DNA of 64,000 nt from Rhodoferax koreense (GCF_001955695.1 NZ_CP019236.1:2666001-2730000); one strand, 5' to 3'. Shown: positions 55,057-64,000, counted from the stretch's first letter. Notes: generated from the sequence alone by a model not told the origin. Numbers and translations: made by a program.

Positions 55057-55983
55057 TCAGCAATCGACTTCGAGCAGGTCGGTGATGAAAGATGGCGGGC
55101 CCGCATGTTTGCCGCGCTGCTTGCGGTTCTTCCGTTTGCTGAACGCCAGACCCACGGCCAGGGTCTGCGCTAGCGACATGGCCGAGGTCAGCGAACGAAA
55201 ACCGAGCAGCTTGGCGTCGTTCACTTCCAGCACCAGGTCGGCGTCCCTGGCCACCGGGCTCAGGAATGCGTCGGTGATGGCCAGGCGCTTGGCGCCGGCG
55301 GCGCGCACCTGTTCGCAGACCTGCAGGGTGTCGGCCGCATACGGGGGAAAGCTGATGGCAATCAGCAGGTCGTCGGGGCCGGCCGTGCTGGCCTGCTCGG
55401 CAATGGCGCCGCCCAGGCCGGTGATCTGCACGGCCGGCCGTCCCACGCGGTTCAGCGCGTAAGCCAGGTAGGCGGCCACCGCATACGAGCGGCGCAGGCC
55501 GAGCACGTGCACGATGCGCGCATTCTCGATGAGGGTGATCGCCTCGGCCAGCGGCAGGCTGGCGGCGTCGTCCTGCAAATGCTCCAGCGACACGATGTTG
55601 GCGCGGCTGAAGGCGCGCAGCACCTCGGCCGGATCGTCGGGATGCTCGAGCGTCTGTTCGCCACCGTAGTGGCGGATGCGTTCGCGAAACGTGGGTTTGG
55701 TGGCGTGCTGCAGCGGCTCGCGCAGCAGGCGCTGCAACTCCGAATAACCGCCGAAGCCGAGCGCCTTGGCCATGCGGATGAAGGCCGCCGGTGCGATGTC
55801 GGCCATCTCGGCCACCGTGGCCACCGGATTGAGCGCAATGTCGTTCGGATGTTCGATGGCGTAACGCGCCGCGTCGCGCATGCGCGGCGTGAGGCGTTCG
55901 CTCTCGCGCTCGATGAGTTCGCGCAGGCCGTCGAGGCCGGTGGGCAGTGCGGTGGAAGAGGGTGGCGCGGTTGCTGCAGTCAT
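55057..55983 (-). CDS. MurR/RpiR-family transcriptional regulator
   Basis: A 308-residue regulator with an N-terminal helix-turn-helix (about residues 15-85: VATVAEMADIAPAAFIRMAKALGF) and a C-terminal SIS domain (about 130-270: RIVHVLGLRRSYAVAAYLAY, DDLLIAISFPPYAADTL). A basic tail (SKRKNRKQRGKH) precedes the end. ATG 55983; an ATG at 55992 adds three residues. It lies inside the operon and so is expected to be autoregulated. The SIS ligand is probably a pathway intermediate. Confidence 0.88.
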   Translation of the reverse strand: MTAATAPPSSTALPTGLDGLRELIERESERLTPRMRDAARYAIEHPNDIALNPVATVAEMADIAPAAFIRMAKALGFGGYSELQRLLREPLQHATKPTFRERIRHYGGEQTLEHPDDPAEVLRAFSRANIVSLEHLQDDAASLPLAEAITLIENARIVHVLGLRRSYAVAAYLAYALNRVGRPAVQITGLGGAIAEQASTAGPDDLLIAISFPPYAADTLQVCEQVRAAGAKRLAITDAFLSPVARDADLVLEVNDAKLLGFRSLTSAMSLAQTLAVGLAFSKRKNRKQRGKHAGPPSFITDLLEVDC

Positions 55984-56013
55984 GTCCACCATTGTCGCGT
56001 TGCCCGATCGGGT

Positions 56014-57429
56014 TCAGAAAGCTTTTACTTCGCCGCGCGGAACGAATTGGCCCATGCCCTCGCGTCCCTGCCATTGCGCGCCGTCCACGATCAACTGGCC
56101 GCGCAGGAACACCTTCTCCACCTTGCCCTGCAGCGTGCGGCCTTCCAGCAGGGTGTAGTCGCAGTTGCCGTGCAGATCCCTGGCGTAGATGGTCTGGCTC
56201 GCGGCCGGGTCGAACAGCACCACGTCGGCGTCGCTGCCCACGGCGATCGTGCCCTTCTTGGGGAACAGGCCGAACAGCTTGGCCGGGGTCGTGGAGGTGA
56301 GTTCGACGAAGCGGTTCAGCGAGAGTTTGCCCTGCATCACGCCGATGTCGAACAGGCTCACGAGACGGGTCTCGATGCCGGGCGCGCCGTTGGGGATCAG
56401 CGAGAAGTCGTCCTTGCCGCGCATCTTCTGCAGCCGGTAGCCGAGGTGGCCTTCCTTCATGCAGAACGGGCAGTGGTCGGTGGCGATGACCTGCAGGTCG
56501 TCGTAACGCAGCGCGCGCCACAGGTGTTTCTGGTCGTTTGGCTTGCGCAGCGGCGGTGTCATCACGTATTTGGCGATTTCCAGGTCGTCTGTGGCGTAGA
56601 CCGAGTCGTCGAACAGCAGGTAGTGCGGGCAGGTCTCGGCGAACACCGGAATGCCCTCGGCGCGCGCGGTCACGATGTGTTTCAGCGCCTCGTTGCTCGA
56701 CACGTGCACGAAATAGATCGGCGCCTCGGCGAGTTCGGCCAGGCGGATGCCGCGGTGCGTGGCCTCGCCTTCCATGATGGCCGGGCGTGTCATCGCGTGG
56801 TAGCGCGGCGAGGTGTGGCCGGCTTCGAGCGCTTCCTTGATCAACAGGTCGATCACCGTGCCGTTTTCGGCGTGCAGCGCCACCATGCCGCCGTCCGCGC
56901 CCACCTGGCGCAACATGCGGAAGATCGATGCGTCGTCGGCCATCATCACGCCGGGATAGGCCATGAACATCTTGAAGCTGGTCACGCCTTCGAAGCGCAT
57001 GGCATGGCGTACGTCTTTCAGCACCTGGTCGTCCACGCGCGTGATGATCACGTGCACGCTGTAGTCCACCGCCACCTGCGATTCGGCGCTGCGCTGCGCG
57101 CGGGCGATCGCGCCCAGCGGGGAGTCTGCTTCAGTCTGCAGCGCGAAGTCGACGATGGTGGTGGTGCCGCCGAAGGCCGCGGCGCGCGTGCCGCTGGCAA
57201 ACGTGTCGCAGGTGATCGTCGGGCCGATCACGTTTTCCAGATGCACATGCGTGTCCACGCCGCCGGGCAAGACGTAAAGGCCGGTGGCATCGACCACGGC
57301 CACGTCCTCGCCGACCTCGATGCCGCGACCGATGGTGTGGATGACGCCGGCGCGCATCAGCACGTCGGCCACGTAGTCGTCGGTGGCCGTGATGACGCGG
57401 CCGTTGCGGATCAGGGTGTCCGAGCTCAT
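56014..57429 (-). CDS. Dihydropyrimidinase/hydantoinase-type amidohydrolase
   Basis: A 471-residue metal-dependent cyclic amidohydrolase. The binuclear zinc site is complete: His61 and His63 (GGVDTHVHLE), carbamylated Lys153 (SFKMFMAYPG), His in MVALHAENG and IYFVHVSSNEA, Asp in VIATDHCPF. This is the D-hydantoinase/dihydropyrimidinase pattern; allantoinases share the metal site, so ring specificity (hydantoin, dihydropyrimidine or allantoin) is open. Starts 2 nt after the upstream PLP enzyme gene. No N-carbamoyl-amino-acid hydrolase is encoded nearby. Confidence 0.87.
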   Translation of the reverse strand: MSSDTLIRNGRVITATDDYVADVLMRAGVIHTIGRGIEVGEDVAVVDATGLYVLPGGVDTHVHLENVIGPTITCDTFASGTRAAAFGGTTTIVDFALQTEADSPLGAIARAQRSAESQVAVDYSVHVIITRVDDQVLKDVRHAMRFEGVTSFKMFMAYPGVMMADDASIFRMLRQVGADGGMVALHAENGTVIDLLIKEALEAGHTSPRYHAMTRPAIMEGEATHRGIRLAELAEAPIYFVHVSSNEALKHIVTARAEGIPVFAETCPHYLLFDDSVYATDDLEIAKYVMTPPLRKPNDQKHLWRALRYDDLQVIATDHCPFCMKEGHLGYRLQKMRGKDDFSLIPNGAPGIETRLVSLFDIGVMQGKLSLNRFVELTSTTPAKLFGLFPKKGTIAVGSDADVVLFDPAASQTIYARDLHGNCDYTLLEGRTLQGKVEKVFLRGQLIVDGAQWQGREGMGQFVPRGEVKAF

Positions 57430-57431
57430 GT

Positions 57432-58673
57432 TCAGCGGATCACTTCGTCGAGGTGTCGGATCAGGCGGTCGATCTCTTCCATGGTGTTGTAGTGCGCCAT
57501 GGACACGCGCACCACGCCGCCCTGCGGCTGTAGACCGAGCCCATCGACCAGTCGCTTGGCATAGAAGTCGCCGAAACGAATGCCGATGCCGAAACGGTCG
57601 GTGTGGCGCACGATGGATTCCGAATGGGTGCCGGCGACCATGAAGCTCACGGTCGGCACGCGGCCGCCCATGGCTGCGGAATCCATGCCGATGATGCGCA
57701 CCGATTTCTTGTCGCGCAGGTAGGCCAGCAGGCGTTCGCAGATCGCATCCTCATGCCGCTCGAACGCATCGAACGCGGTCTGCATCTTCTGCCGCGCGGT
57801 GCCGGTGCTGCCCAACTGCGTCCCCACGTCGATCAGGTAGTCGCTGATGCCCATGCAGCCGTAGGAAAGTTCGTAATTCACGTTGCCCGGCTGCAGCTTG
57901 TAGGGCAGCACTTCCGGGCCGATGAAATAGTGGTTCAGGCTCGGCAGCGACAGCAGCAGATCGCGTTGACCCCACAACACGGCATAGTGCGGGCCGAACA
58001 CCTTGTAGAAGCTGTAGACGTACAGATCGGCGCCGCTGGCCTGCACGTCCACCAGTCGGTGCGGCGCATAGGCCACGGCATCGACGCAGAGCCGGCCGCC
58101 GACCGCATGTACGCGTTCTGCCACCAGGGCCACCGGATTCACCGTGCCCAGGATGTTGGAGGCGTGGGTCATGGCCACCCATCTGGTGCGCGGGGAGAGC
58201 AGGGTGTCGAGTGTTGCCAGGTCGAGCTCCAGGGTTTCGGGATTCACTTCCCAGATCTTCAGCACGGCGCCCGCAGACGCCAGCCGCATCCAGCCGCCGA
58301 TGTTGGCCTCGTGGTCGGTGTTGGTGACGATGATCTCGTCGCCGGGCTGCACGGTGGGCAGGATGGCACTGGTCAGCTGGAACATCAGCGAGGTGGTCGA
58401 GCCGCCCATCACCACTTCGTCGTCATGCCGCGCGTTGATGAGTTCGGCCACCGAGCGGCGCGCCGCCAGCACCTTGCTGCCGGCGTCCTGCGACTGCGCA
58501 TAACTTGCGCCGAGTTGCACCGCGCTGGTCAGCAGGTAGTCGCGCACACGGTCGGCCACACGGCGCAGCACCTGCGAGCCGCCAGCATTGTCAAGGTAGG
58601 CCACTTCGTTATTGATAGCGGGGAACTCAGATCGGATGTGCGCCAGATTGAGTTTTGATGCCGAATTTTGCAT
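57432..58673 (-). CDS. Class V aminotransferase/cysteine desulfurase-like PLP enzyme
   Basis: A 413-residue fold type I PLP enzyme. The Schiff-base lysine is Lys224 (YVYSFYKVFGPHY), with Asp198 pairing the pyridine nitrogen (LCVDAVAYAPH) and His121 stacking (TNTDHEANIGG). It resembles the cysteine-desulfurase-like group of class V enzymes, but I do not see the mobile catalytic-cysteine loop of IscS/SufS, so sulfur transfer is not indicated. Starts 4 nt after the importer ATPase stop and ends 2 nt before the amidohydrolase: it is part of the pathway. Lyase, racemase or transaminase activity on the imported compound is plausible. Confidence 0.82.
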   Translation of the reverse strand: MQNSASKLNLAHIRSEFPAINNEVAYLDNAGGSQVLRRVADRVRDYLLTSAVQLGASYAQSQDAGSKVLAARRSVAELINARHDDEVVMGGSTTSLMFQLTSAILPTVQPGDEIIVTNTDHEANIGGWMRLASAGAVLKIWEVNPETLELDLATLDTLLSPRTRWVAMTHASNILGTVNPVALVAERVHAVGGRLCVDAVAYAPHRLVDVQASGADLYVYSFYKVFGPHYAVLWGQRDLLLSLPSLNHYFIGPEVLPYKLQPGNVNYELSYGCMGISDYLIDVGTQLGSTGTARQKMQTAFDAFERHEDAICERLLAYLRDKKSVRIIGMDSAAMGGRVPTVSFMVAGTHSESIVRHTDRFGIGIRFGDFYAKRLVDGLGLQPQGGVVRVSMAHYNTMEEIDRLIRHLDEVIR

Positions 58674-58677
58674 GGTT

Positions 58678-59418
58678 TCAATGTTGGTAGATCGCCTGCA
58701 GAAACGCGCGCGTGCGCTCTTCGCGAGGCTGGGTGAAGAAGGTTTCGGGCGGCGCCTGTTCGATCACGCGGCCGGCTTCCATGAAGATCACGCGGTCGGC
58801 CACGCGGCGCGCAAAACCCATCTCGTGCGTGACGATGACCATGGTGACGCCGGTACGCGCGAGTTGCTGCATCACGTCGAGCACCTCGCCGACCATTTCG
58901 GGATCGAGCGCGGACGTGGGTTCGTCGAACAGCAGCACCTTGGGCTCCATGGCCAGTGCGCGGGCAATCGCCACGCGTTGCTGCTGCCCGCCCGAAAGCT
59001 GGCCCGGCAACTTGTGGGCGTGTTGCGCCAGCCCGACCTTGTCGAGCAGCGCCAGCGCGCAAGCCTCGGCTTCGCGCCTGGCCATGTGCCGCACACGCAC
59101 CGGGCCGAGCGCCACATTCGCCAGCGCGGTGAGATGCGGGAACAGGTTGAAGCTCTGGAACACCATGCCGACCTCGGCGCGGATCTTGGCCAGGCCGCGG
59201 CCGCGCACAACCTTGTCGCCTTCGACGAGCACCTCGCCGCGCTGGTAGTCCTCGAGCAGGTTGATGCAGCGGATCAGAGTCGATTTGCCCGAGCCGGACG
59301 GGCCGATGATGACCACGACCTCACCCGCGTTCACGTCGAGGTCGATGCCGTGCAGGGCCTCGAATGCGCCGTAGAACTTGTGCAGGCCGCGGATCTGGAT
59401 TTGTGCCGGTGTGGTCAT
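58678..59418 (-). CDS. Polar amino-acid-type ABC transporter ATP-binding protein
   Basis: A 246-residue ATPase of the GlnQ/HisP family. Walker [11 protein letters not shown]-loop [12 protein letters not shown], signature [15 protein letters not shown], Walker [16 protein letters not shown]-loop VTHEMGFA are all canonical. Together with the permease and receptor genes upstream it forms a compact three-protein importer. Followed 4 nt later by the PLP enzyme gene. Confidence 0.93.
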   Translation of the reverse strand: MTTPAQIQIRGLHKFYGAFEALHGIDLDVNAGEVVVIIGPSGSGKSTLIRCINLLEDYQRGEVLVEGDKVVRGRGLAKIRAEVGMVFQSFNLFPHLTALANVALGPVRVRHMARREAEACALALLDKVGLAQHAHKLPGQLSGGQQQRVAIARALAMEPKVLLFDEPTSALDPEMVGEVLDVMQQLARTGVTMVIVTHEMGFARRVADRVIFMEAGRVIEQAPPETFFTQPREERTRAFLQAIYQH

Positions 59419-59433
59419 GGGTTCAGCCGTCGA

Positions 59434-60105
59434 TCAACGTGTCGCAGCGCGGTGCCGGCCTTCGAAGAAGCCGACCAGCCGCACCAGCGGCAGCAGCAGC
59501 AACAGGTAGAGCAGGGCCGCGCCGATCAGCGGTGTGGGGTTGGCTGCGAGCGCTTGCGCTTGCGTGGCTTGCTTGAGCAGATCGGGCATGGCGACGACCG
59601 ACGCCAGTGCCGTGTCTTTCAGCACGTTGATGCAGTTGCTGGTCAGCGGCGGCACCACGATGCGCAGCGCCTGGGGCAACACCACATCGCGCATGCGGTT
59701 GAAGAAACCCAGGCCGATGGCGTCGGCGGCCTCGAACTGGCCTTTCGGGATCGCCTCGATGCCGGCGCGCAAGATTTCGGCGGTGTAGGCACACGAGACA
59801 AGCGACAGCGCCGTGGCTGCCGCGGTGAACGAGGTGAGCCGGATGCCGACGAAAGGCAGGGCGTAATACACCAGCACCAGCAACACCAGCAAGGGGATGG
59901 ATCGGAACACATCGATGTAGACACGCGCCACGGCGCGCAGCCACAACGGACCATACAGCCGCAGCAGCGCCATCAGCAGGCCGCCGGCGAAGCCGAGGCC
60001 GATGCTCACCGCGCCGAGCACGATCGTGATCCACAGGCCTTCGAGCAGCATCGGCAATGCGCTGCGGAACACCGGCCAATTGAAAAACGTGTCGAGCAGA
60101 TCCAT
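59434..60105 (-). CDS. Polar amino-acid-type ABC transporter permease
   Basis: A 223-residue permease of the HisMQ/GlnP family with about five helices, N-terminal GLWITIVLGAVSIGLGFAGG, and the EAA-type loop EILRAGIEAIPKGQFEAADAIG contacting the ATPase. It is the only permease in the operon, so it probably works as a homodimer. ATG 60105, 33 nt downstream of the receptor stop. Confidence 0.93.
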   Translation of the reverse strand: MDLLDTFFNWPVFRSALPMLLEGLWITIVLGAVSIGLGFAGGLLMALLRLYGPLWLRAVARVYIDVFRSIPLLVLLVLVYYALPFVGIRLTSFTAAATALSLVSCAYTAEILRAGIEAIPKGQFEAADAIGLGFFNRMRDVVLPQALRIVVPPLTSNCINVLKDTALASVVAMPDLLKQATQAQALAANPTPLIGAALLYLLLLLPLVRLVGFFEGRHRAATR

Positions 60106-60138
60106 GCGGGGCGCGGTGTCGGTTCAGTCTGCTCTTGT

Positions 60139-60933
60139 TTACTTGGGTACGTCCATCACCTTGACGCTCGATGAGGTATCCGGCGGCACGGTGCCGAACC
60201 ACTTCTTGTGGGTGGCCGAGACGAAACCTTCCTTCTTCAACGTCGTCAGGATGTCGTTGACCTTGGCCGCGTCGGGGAAAGTCTTGGCGAACATGAAGGA
60301 ATAACGTTCGTTGGTCGGAATGCGCGCGGCGATGCGGTACTGCGGCTTGTCCTTGATGTAGTACTCCACGGCCGGGATGTCGCTGATGTAGCCGTCGATG
60401 CGGCCCGCGGCCAGGTCGAGCATGGCCGGCGCCAGGCCTTCGTAACGCGTGATCTTCGCGATCTTCAGCTTGGCCGTGTTCTCGGTCGCGTAGATGTCGC
60501 CGGTCGAAGCCGTGTCCACGCCCACCGTCTTGCCGGCAAGGTCTTCGAGCTTGTCGATCTTGGTGGCCTTGAGCACGGACAGCGACTGGTCGCTGTCGTA
60601 GTACGGCTGCGCGAAGGCCAGCGATTCGAGGCGCTTGGGCGTGATGGTGATGCTGGAGATGGCCATCTGGATGCGGCCCGACTGCACGGCGGGGAACAGG
60701 CCGTTGAACGGGATGTTCTCGATGGCCACGGTCTTGCCCGCGCGCTTGGCGACTTCGTTGACCATGTCGATCTCGAAGCCGATGAACTTGCCGGAAGCGT
60801 CCTGGAACTCCCAGGGCACATTGCCGATGTTCGCGCCCACCGTCCAGTCGGCGGCATTGGCGGACAGCGTGGTGGCGGCGGCCAACGTCAGCGCGAGCCG
60901 GCTGACGAATGTCTTGAGTTTCATGCGATTCAT
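60139..60933 (-). CDS. Polar amino-acid-type ABC transporter substrate-binding protein
   Basis: A 264-residue type II periplasmic receptor. The signal peptide MNRMKLKTFVSRLALTLAAA is followed by a likely Ala-x-Ala cleavage before DWTVGANIGNVPWEF. Ligand-binding landmarks include GFEIDMVNEVAKRAG and SITITPKRLESLAFAQPYY. The usual arginine/aspartate ligand pair for alpha-amino acids is only partly recognisable, so the ligand may not be a standard amino acid. ATG 60933 has AGGAG 8 nt upstream (an ATG at 60924 is also possible). First gene of the seven-gene operon. Confidence 0.9.
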   Translation of the reverse strand: MNRMKLKTFVSRLALTLAAATTLSANAADWTVGANIGNVPWEFQDASGKFIGFEIDMVNEVAKRAGKTVAIENIPFNGLFPAVQSGRIQMAISSITITPKRLESLAFAQPYYDSDQSLSVLKATKIDKLEDLAGKTVGVDTASTGDIYATENTAKLKIAKITRYEGLAPAMLDLAAGRIDGYISDIPAVEYYIKDKPQYRIAARIPTNERYSFMFAKTFPDAAKVNDILTTLKKEGFVSATHKKWFGTVPPDTSSSVKVMDVPK

Positions 60934-61264
60934 GCGGGTGGCTCCTGTGGGGCTTTGAATTTCCGCGGCGACCGGGATAGGTGGGCGGACGGGCAAAGAT
61001 ACCAAAATGAATCAAATAAATCAATAAAAAAAATAATGAAACGTTTAATCCAATCTGGTGCAGGCATGCACCTTGTTGGTGTGTCTGTGCATCGATTCGG
61101 ACCGCCTACGTTTGCACGGCATTTGCATTCGATGCGCTGGAAACCGCGTGCGCAGCGCGGCCCCTGCCATCGGCGTCTTCGACGCCATTGGTACAAACCC
61201 GTTCGCCAGAGCGATGGCTTCGGGTGGATAAACATGTCGTTCCACTTCATTTCCAACGCCACCG
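60934..61264. promoter_or_regulatory. 331-nt divergent control region with an AT-rich promoter patch
   Basis: Between the ureide-type operon and a diguanylate cyclase. The stretch 60999-61052 is strikingly AT-rich for this genome and contains AATCAA-ATAA-ATCAA-TAAA-type direct repeats and a run of nine A (61027-61035 region, interrupted only at the edges). This is the likely promoter and RpiR-binding region of the operon. The remaining part (61055-61264) shows no gene or RNA I can support. Confidence 0.5.
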
Positions 61265-63526
61265 ATGCTGTCTTTCGCGTCCATGTCGAATCGCACCATT
61301 TGGGGCCTGTTGCGCTGGGGCATTCCTGGATTCGGTGCGTTGATCCTCGTCGCCATGTGGGTCATGGGCACTGCGAATATGCGGCAGGACAAGGAGCGTA
61401 CCGAGGCGGAGGCCTACCGTCGCTCGGACGCATCGACGCAGGCGTACGAGGCCTACATCCTGCGCGCACTCCAGCAGATCGACCAGCTGGAGGGCTTCAT
61501 TGCGGAAAACGCCCCGCTGACGGATTCGGACGCGGCGTTGACGCGCCTGCTGGCGCAGGCCCTGCAGCACCAGCCGAACCTGAGCAGCCTCTATGTCACG
61601 AACGAACATGGCGACATCGTCGCCGTCGCCCTTCGGGACGGCAAGGCGACCGCCACCGGGTCGGCGAAGGATCGCGCCTATTTCCAGGTCCACGAGGAGG
61701 CCCGGTGGCGCGGACTCTACGTCGGAGAGCCCACGCTGGGACGTGTCAGCAAATCCTGGGTGATCCATCTCAGTCGCGCCAGGTTCAAGGCCGATGGCTC
61801 CTTCGCAGGCGTGGTGGTGGCGACGGTCAACCCGGGATTCCTGGTCGACTTCTACAACGAGGCACAGTTCGGCAAGCGAGGGCTGGTCAGCCTCACGGGG
61901 TTGGACTGGACGCTCAGGGCGCGCCGATCGGGCGAACGGGTCTGGTACGGCGACCGTGCCGGCCCTGCTTCTCTCGCCCCGCGTGTCGAAACCGCGCCGG
62001 CCGGACACTACTTCGCCGAAAGCCGGCTGGACGGAATCTCGCGCTTCATCGCCTATCGCGTGATCTCGCCCTACCGGGTCGTGGCCTACACCGGCCTGGC
62101 CAGGGACGAGGTTCTGGCCGAGTACGAAGCGCGCCGCGACAGGCTCAGGGAATTCCTCGTCTTCGCGACGGGCGTCGTGCTTCTCGCGACCGGTGCCCTG
62201 ACGTTGCTGGTGCTGCGCCTGCACGCGTCGCGGCTGCGGGCCGCCGCGGCGGAGGACCGTTTCCAGGCGGCGTCCGATGCGCAGCTCGATCCGTTTTTCA
62301 TGCTCTCCGTGAAGCGCGCCGAAAGCGGCGCACCCGGCGACTTCGTATGCGAACATGCCAATCCTCCCGCGCTGCACTGGCTCGCGCGCGAGCGAGCGCA
62401 GGTGGTGGGGCAATCCGCCTTGAGCCTGGTTCCGAAGGACCTGAGGCCTCACCTGCGCGAGGTCTACGAAACCGTGCTGCTGACGCGCGGGCCGCTGGAG
62501 GAGGAATTCTCTTGGCACACGAAGCAGGGCGAGGTGCGGCGGGTGGTGCAGCAGGTCGTGCCCGTCAGCGACGGGCTTGCCATCACCATGCGCGACATCA
62601 CCCAGACCCGCGCCAAGGAAGAACTGCTGCGAGAGCAGCGGGTGGCGCTGGAGCACAACGAGCGTCAGCTGCTGGCGATCACCAACAACGTGCCCGTGCT
62701 GATCTCCTATGTCGACCGCGATCGCACCATCGTGTTCGTCAACGAGACCCACCGACGTTGGTACGGGTCCACGTGGCAGACGCCGGTTGGCAAGAAACTG
62801 TTCGAACACTGGAGCCCGGCCGTCCAGGAGGAGCGGATTCCCTATGTGATCCGGGCCATGGGCGGCGAACGCGTGGAGTTCCTCGCGAGCCGCGAAACGG
62901 TCGATGGCTTGCGCACCCTGCAGAGCATCTATGTGCCGGACGTGGATGCCGATGGCCTGGTGCAGGGCATCTACATGCTGAGCTTCGACATCACCGATTT
63001 CAAGCGGACGGAGGCCGAGCTCTCCAACCTGCTGTACCGGGACACCTTGACCGGCCTGGACAACCGGCTTCGATTCAATGAGCTCCTGCCCCAGGCCCTG
63101 GCCAGGGCCAAGCGGTCCTCCAAAGGGATCGCATTGCTGTTCCTGGACGTCGACAGGTTCAAGCACATCAACGACACCCATGGGCACGCCATCGGCGACG
63201 ACGTCCTCAAGAAGGTGGCGAAGAGACTCCGGCAGGTCGTGCGCGAGACGGACATGGTGGTTCGCCTGGCGGGCGACGAATTCATCCTGCTGCTCGAGGA
63301 ACTCGGTGGCCCGAAGGAATCCGAAGCCGTGGCGTCCAAGGTGGTGGCGCAATTTCGCACGCCCTTGTCATTGGGCACCATTTCCCTCCCGGTCACGGTC
63401 AGCGTCGGGGTCGCCTACGACGACGGCACCGGGCTCAGTGGCAAGGCCTTGCTGCAGATGGCCGATGAACAGCTCTATGCGGCGAAGGCGGCCGGACGCA
63501 ACGCGTTTTCGGCGGCGCGGTACTGA
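61265..63526 (+). CDS. Membrane-bound diguanylate cyclase with Cache and two PAS domains
   Basis: A 753-residue protein: TM1 about residues 15-36, dCache-like sensor about 40-290 (AKDRAYFQVHEEARWRGLYV), TM2 about 295-317, two PAS-like domains (about 330-450 and 455-580), GGDEF domain about 590-745. The active site is AGDEF (669-673), a frequent active variant of GGDEF, and the I-site RETD (660-663) precedes it by five residues. It should synthesise c-di-GMP. An alternative ATG at 61283 would shorten it by six residues. Same architecture class as the cyclase at 46589, but with an extra PAS. Confidence 0.9.
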   Translation: MLSFASMSNRTIWGLLRWGIPGFGALILVAMWVMGTANMRQDKERTEAEAYRRSDASTQAYEAYILRALQQIDQLEGFIAENAPLTDSDAALTRLLAQALQHQPNLSSLYVTNEHGDIVAVALRDGKATATGSAKDRAYFQVHEEARWRGLYVGEPTLGRVSKSWVIHLSRARFKADGSFAGVVVATVNPGFLVDFYNEAQFGKRGLVSLTGLDWTLRARRSGERVWYGDRAGPASLAPRVETAPAGHYFAESRLDGISRFIAYRVISPYRVVAYTGLARDEVLAEYEARRDRLREFLVFATGVVLLATGALTLLVLRLHASRLRAAAAEDRFQAASDAQLDPFFMLSVKRAESGAPGDFVCEHANPPALHWLARERAQVVGQSALSLVPKDLRPHLREVYETVLLTRGPLEEEFSWHTKQGEVRRVVQQVVPVSDGLAITMRDITQTRAKEELLREQRVALEHNERQLLAITNNVPVLISYVDRDRTIVFVNETHRRWYGSTWQTPVGKKLFEHWSPAVQEERIPYVIRAMGGERVEFLASRETVDGLRTLQSIYVPDVDADGLVQGIYMLSFDITDFKRTEAELSNLLYRDTLTGLDNRLRFNELLPQALARAKRSSKGIALLFLDVDRFKHINDTHGHAIGDDVLKKVAKRLRQVVRETDMVVRLAGDEFILLLEELGGPKESEAVASKVVAQFRTPLSLGTISLPVTVSVGVAYDDGTGLSGKALLQMADEQLYAAKAAGRNAFSAARY

Positions 63527-63549
63527 GCGGCGTCGCGCCTGTGCCGCTG

Positions 63550-64000
63550 TCAGGCGAAGGCCTCGCGGGGCCGCGGCGCCTTGCCGAAGTCCCGCTGCGC
63601 CAGCCAGAACACCGGCCCCGCCAACAAGGCCGCCGCGGCCAAAGCCACGAAGGCGATGCCGAAGTGCTGGCCGTCGCCGACGATCAGGTTCGCGGCGCCG
63701 GGGCTGATGGCCGCGCCGATGCCCTGCAGCGTCATCACCAGCCCGAGCGCGGTATTAAAACGCCCGCTGCCGCGGGTGTAGCGCTGCACTAGCAGCGGCG
63801 TGGCCACGCCGAGCGCGCCAGCGGCCAGGCCATCCAGGACCTGCACCGGGATGTTGTTCCACTCGCTGGTGAAGGCATAGGCCAGCGCGCCGCGCAACGG
63901 CAGCACCAGGATGGCGGCATAGAAGAACCAGGCCACGTCGAAACGCCGGCTGCGCGACACCCACAACGCGACCGGAATCATCGTGAGCTGCGCGACCACG
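63550..64000 (-). CDS. MFS transporter, C-terminal part (5' end beyond window)
   Basis: The visible 149 C-terminal residues form about four or five membrane helices: FDVAWFFYAAILVLPLRGAL, VLDGLAAGALGVATPLLVQRYTRG, FNTALGLVMTLQGIGAAISP and HFGIAFVALAAAALLAGPVFW. This pattern fits the second half of a 12-helix MFS protein. Its stop lies 24 nt from the convergent cyclase stop. The start and substrate lie outside what can be seen; the frame is still open at position 64000. Confidence 0.8.
   Translation of the reverse strand, partial: VVAQLTMIPVALWVSRSRRFDVAWFFYAAILVLPLRGALAYAFTSEWNNIPVQVLDGLAAGALGVATPLLVQRYTRGSGRFNTALGLVMTLQGIGAAISPGAANLIVGDGQHFGIAFVALAAAALLAGPVFWLAQRDFGKAPRPREAFA

Noticed and set aside
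57432..58673. Annotating the class V PLP enzyme as a true cysteine desulfurase (IscS/SufS)
   Set aside because: No catalytic-cysteine loop is recognisable, and the neighbours are importer and amidohydrolase genes rather than Fe-S assembly genes.

Overview
The window is a high-GC chromosomal segment with dense, overlapping genes. Gene content points to the Betaproteobacteria, order Burkholderiales, most likely a Comamonadaceae-like soil or water bacterium: tripartite tricarboxylate (Tct) transport, many Liv-type uptake genes, alaS, dnaE, a ppk-sixA pair and several LysR/GntR/RpiR-controlled catabolic islands. No rRNA, tRNA, CRISPR array, insertion sequence or phage gene was seen, and no gene looks broken. 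Two genes are cut by the window edges (tctA at the left, an MFS transporter at the right).

Layout. 1-6470: Tct region, with tctBA on the minus strand but no tctC, a LysR regulator divergent from a pair of small DMT/YdcZ membrane proteins, and the TctE/TctD two-component pair. 6763-7467: a glycine-zipper envelope protein closed by a strong terminator. 7507-18733: an approximately 11-kb minus-strand operon for uptake and breakdown of hydroxyproline. It holds a DapA-type deaminase, a solute receptor, a three-subunit flavin/iron-sulfur dehydrogenase, a full LivGFKHM importer, 4-hydroxyproline 2-epimerase and a GntR regulator. The missing last enzyme, an alpha-ketoglutarate-semialdehyde-type dehydrogenase, appears to lie apart at 48477-49949.

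19192-31010: a DHA2 efflux pump, alaS, a large winged-helix/NTPase regulator divergent from a two-gene unit encoding a small membrane protein and a LuxR-type regulator with a degenerate receiver, then an RNA-modification run (RluA-type synthase, trmB, gluQ) and a renalase-like flavoprotein. 31151-35458: a LysR regulator divergent from a five-gene stress-type cassette (pirin, DoxX, flavodoxin-like, OsmC, second pirin). 35466-40076: an MFS transporter, trhO, an rRNA-methyltransferase-like gene and a chemotaxis receptor.

40194-48454: dnaE, then ppk behind a clear Pho box, sixA and a diguanylate cyclase. 48477-53572: semialdehyde dehydrogenase, LigB-type dioxygenase, dienelactone-hydrolase-like protein and a fused osmoprotectant receptor-permease. 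53634-60933: a putative ureide/hydantoin catabolic locus. A seven-gene minus-strand operon (polar amino-acid-type ABC importer, class V PLP enzyme, dihydropyrimidinase-type amidohydrolase, RpiR regulator, ureidoglycolate lyase) meets a convergent PuuE-like deacetylase. The substrate of this locus is not predictable from known pathways, and it is the best candidate for an undescribed system here. A second diguanylate cyclase and the start of an MFS gene close the window.
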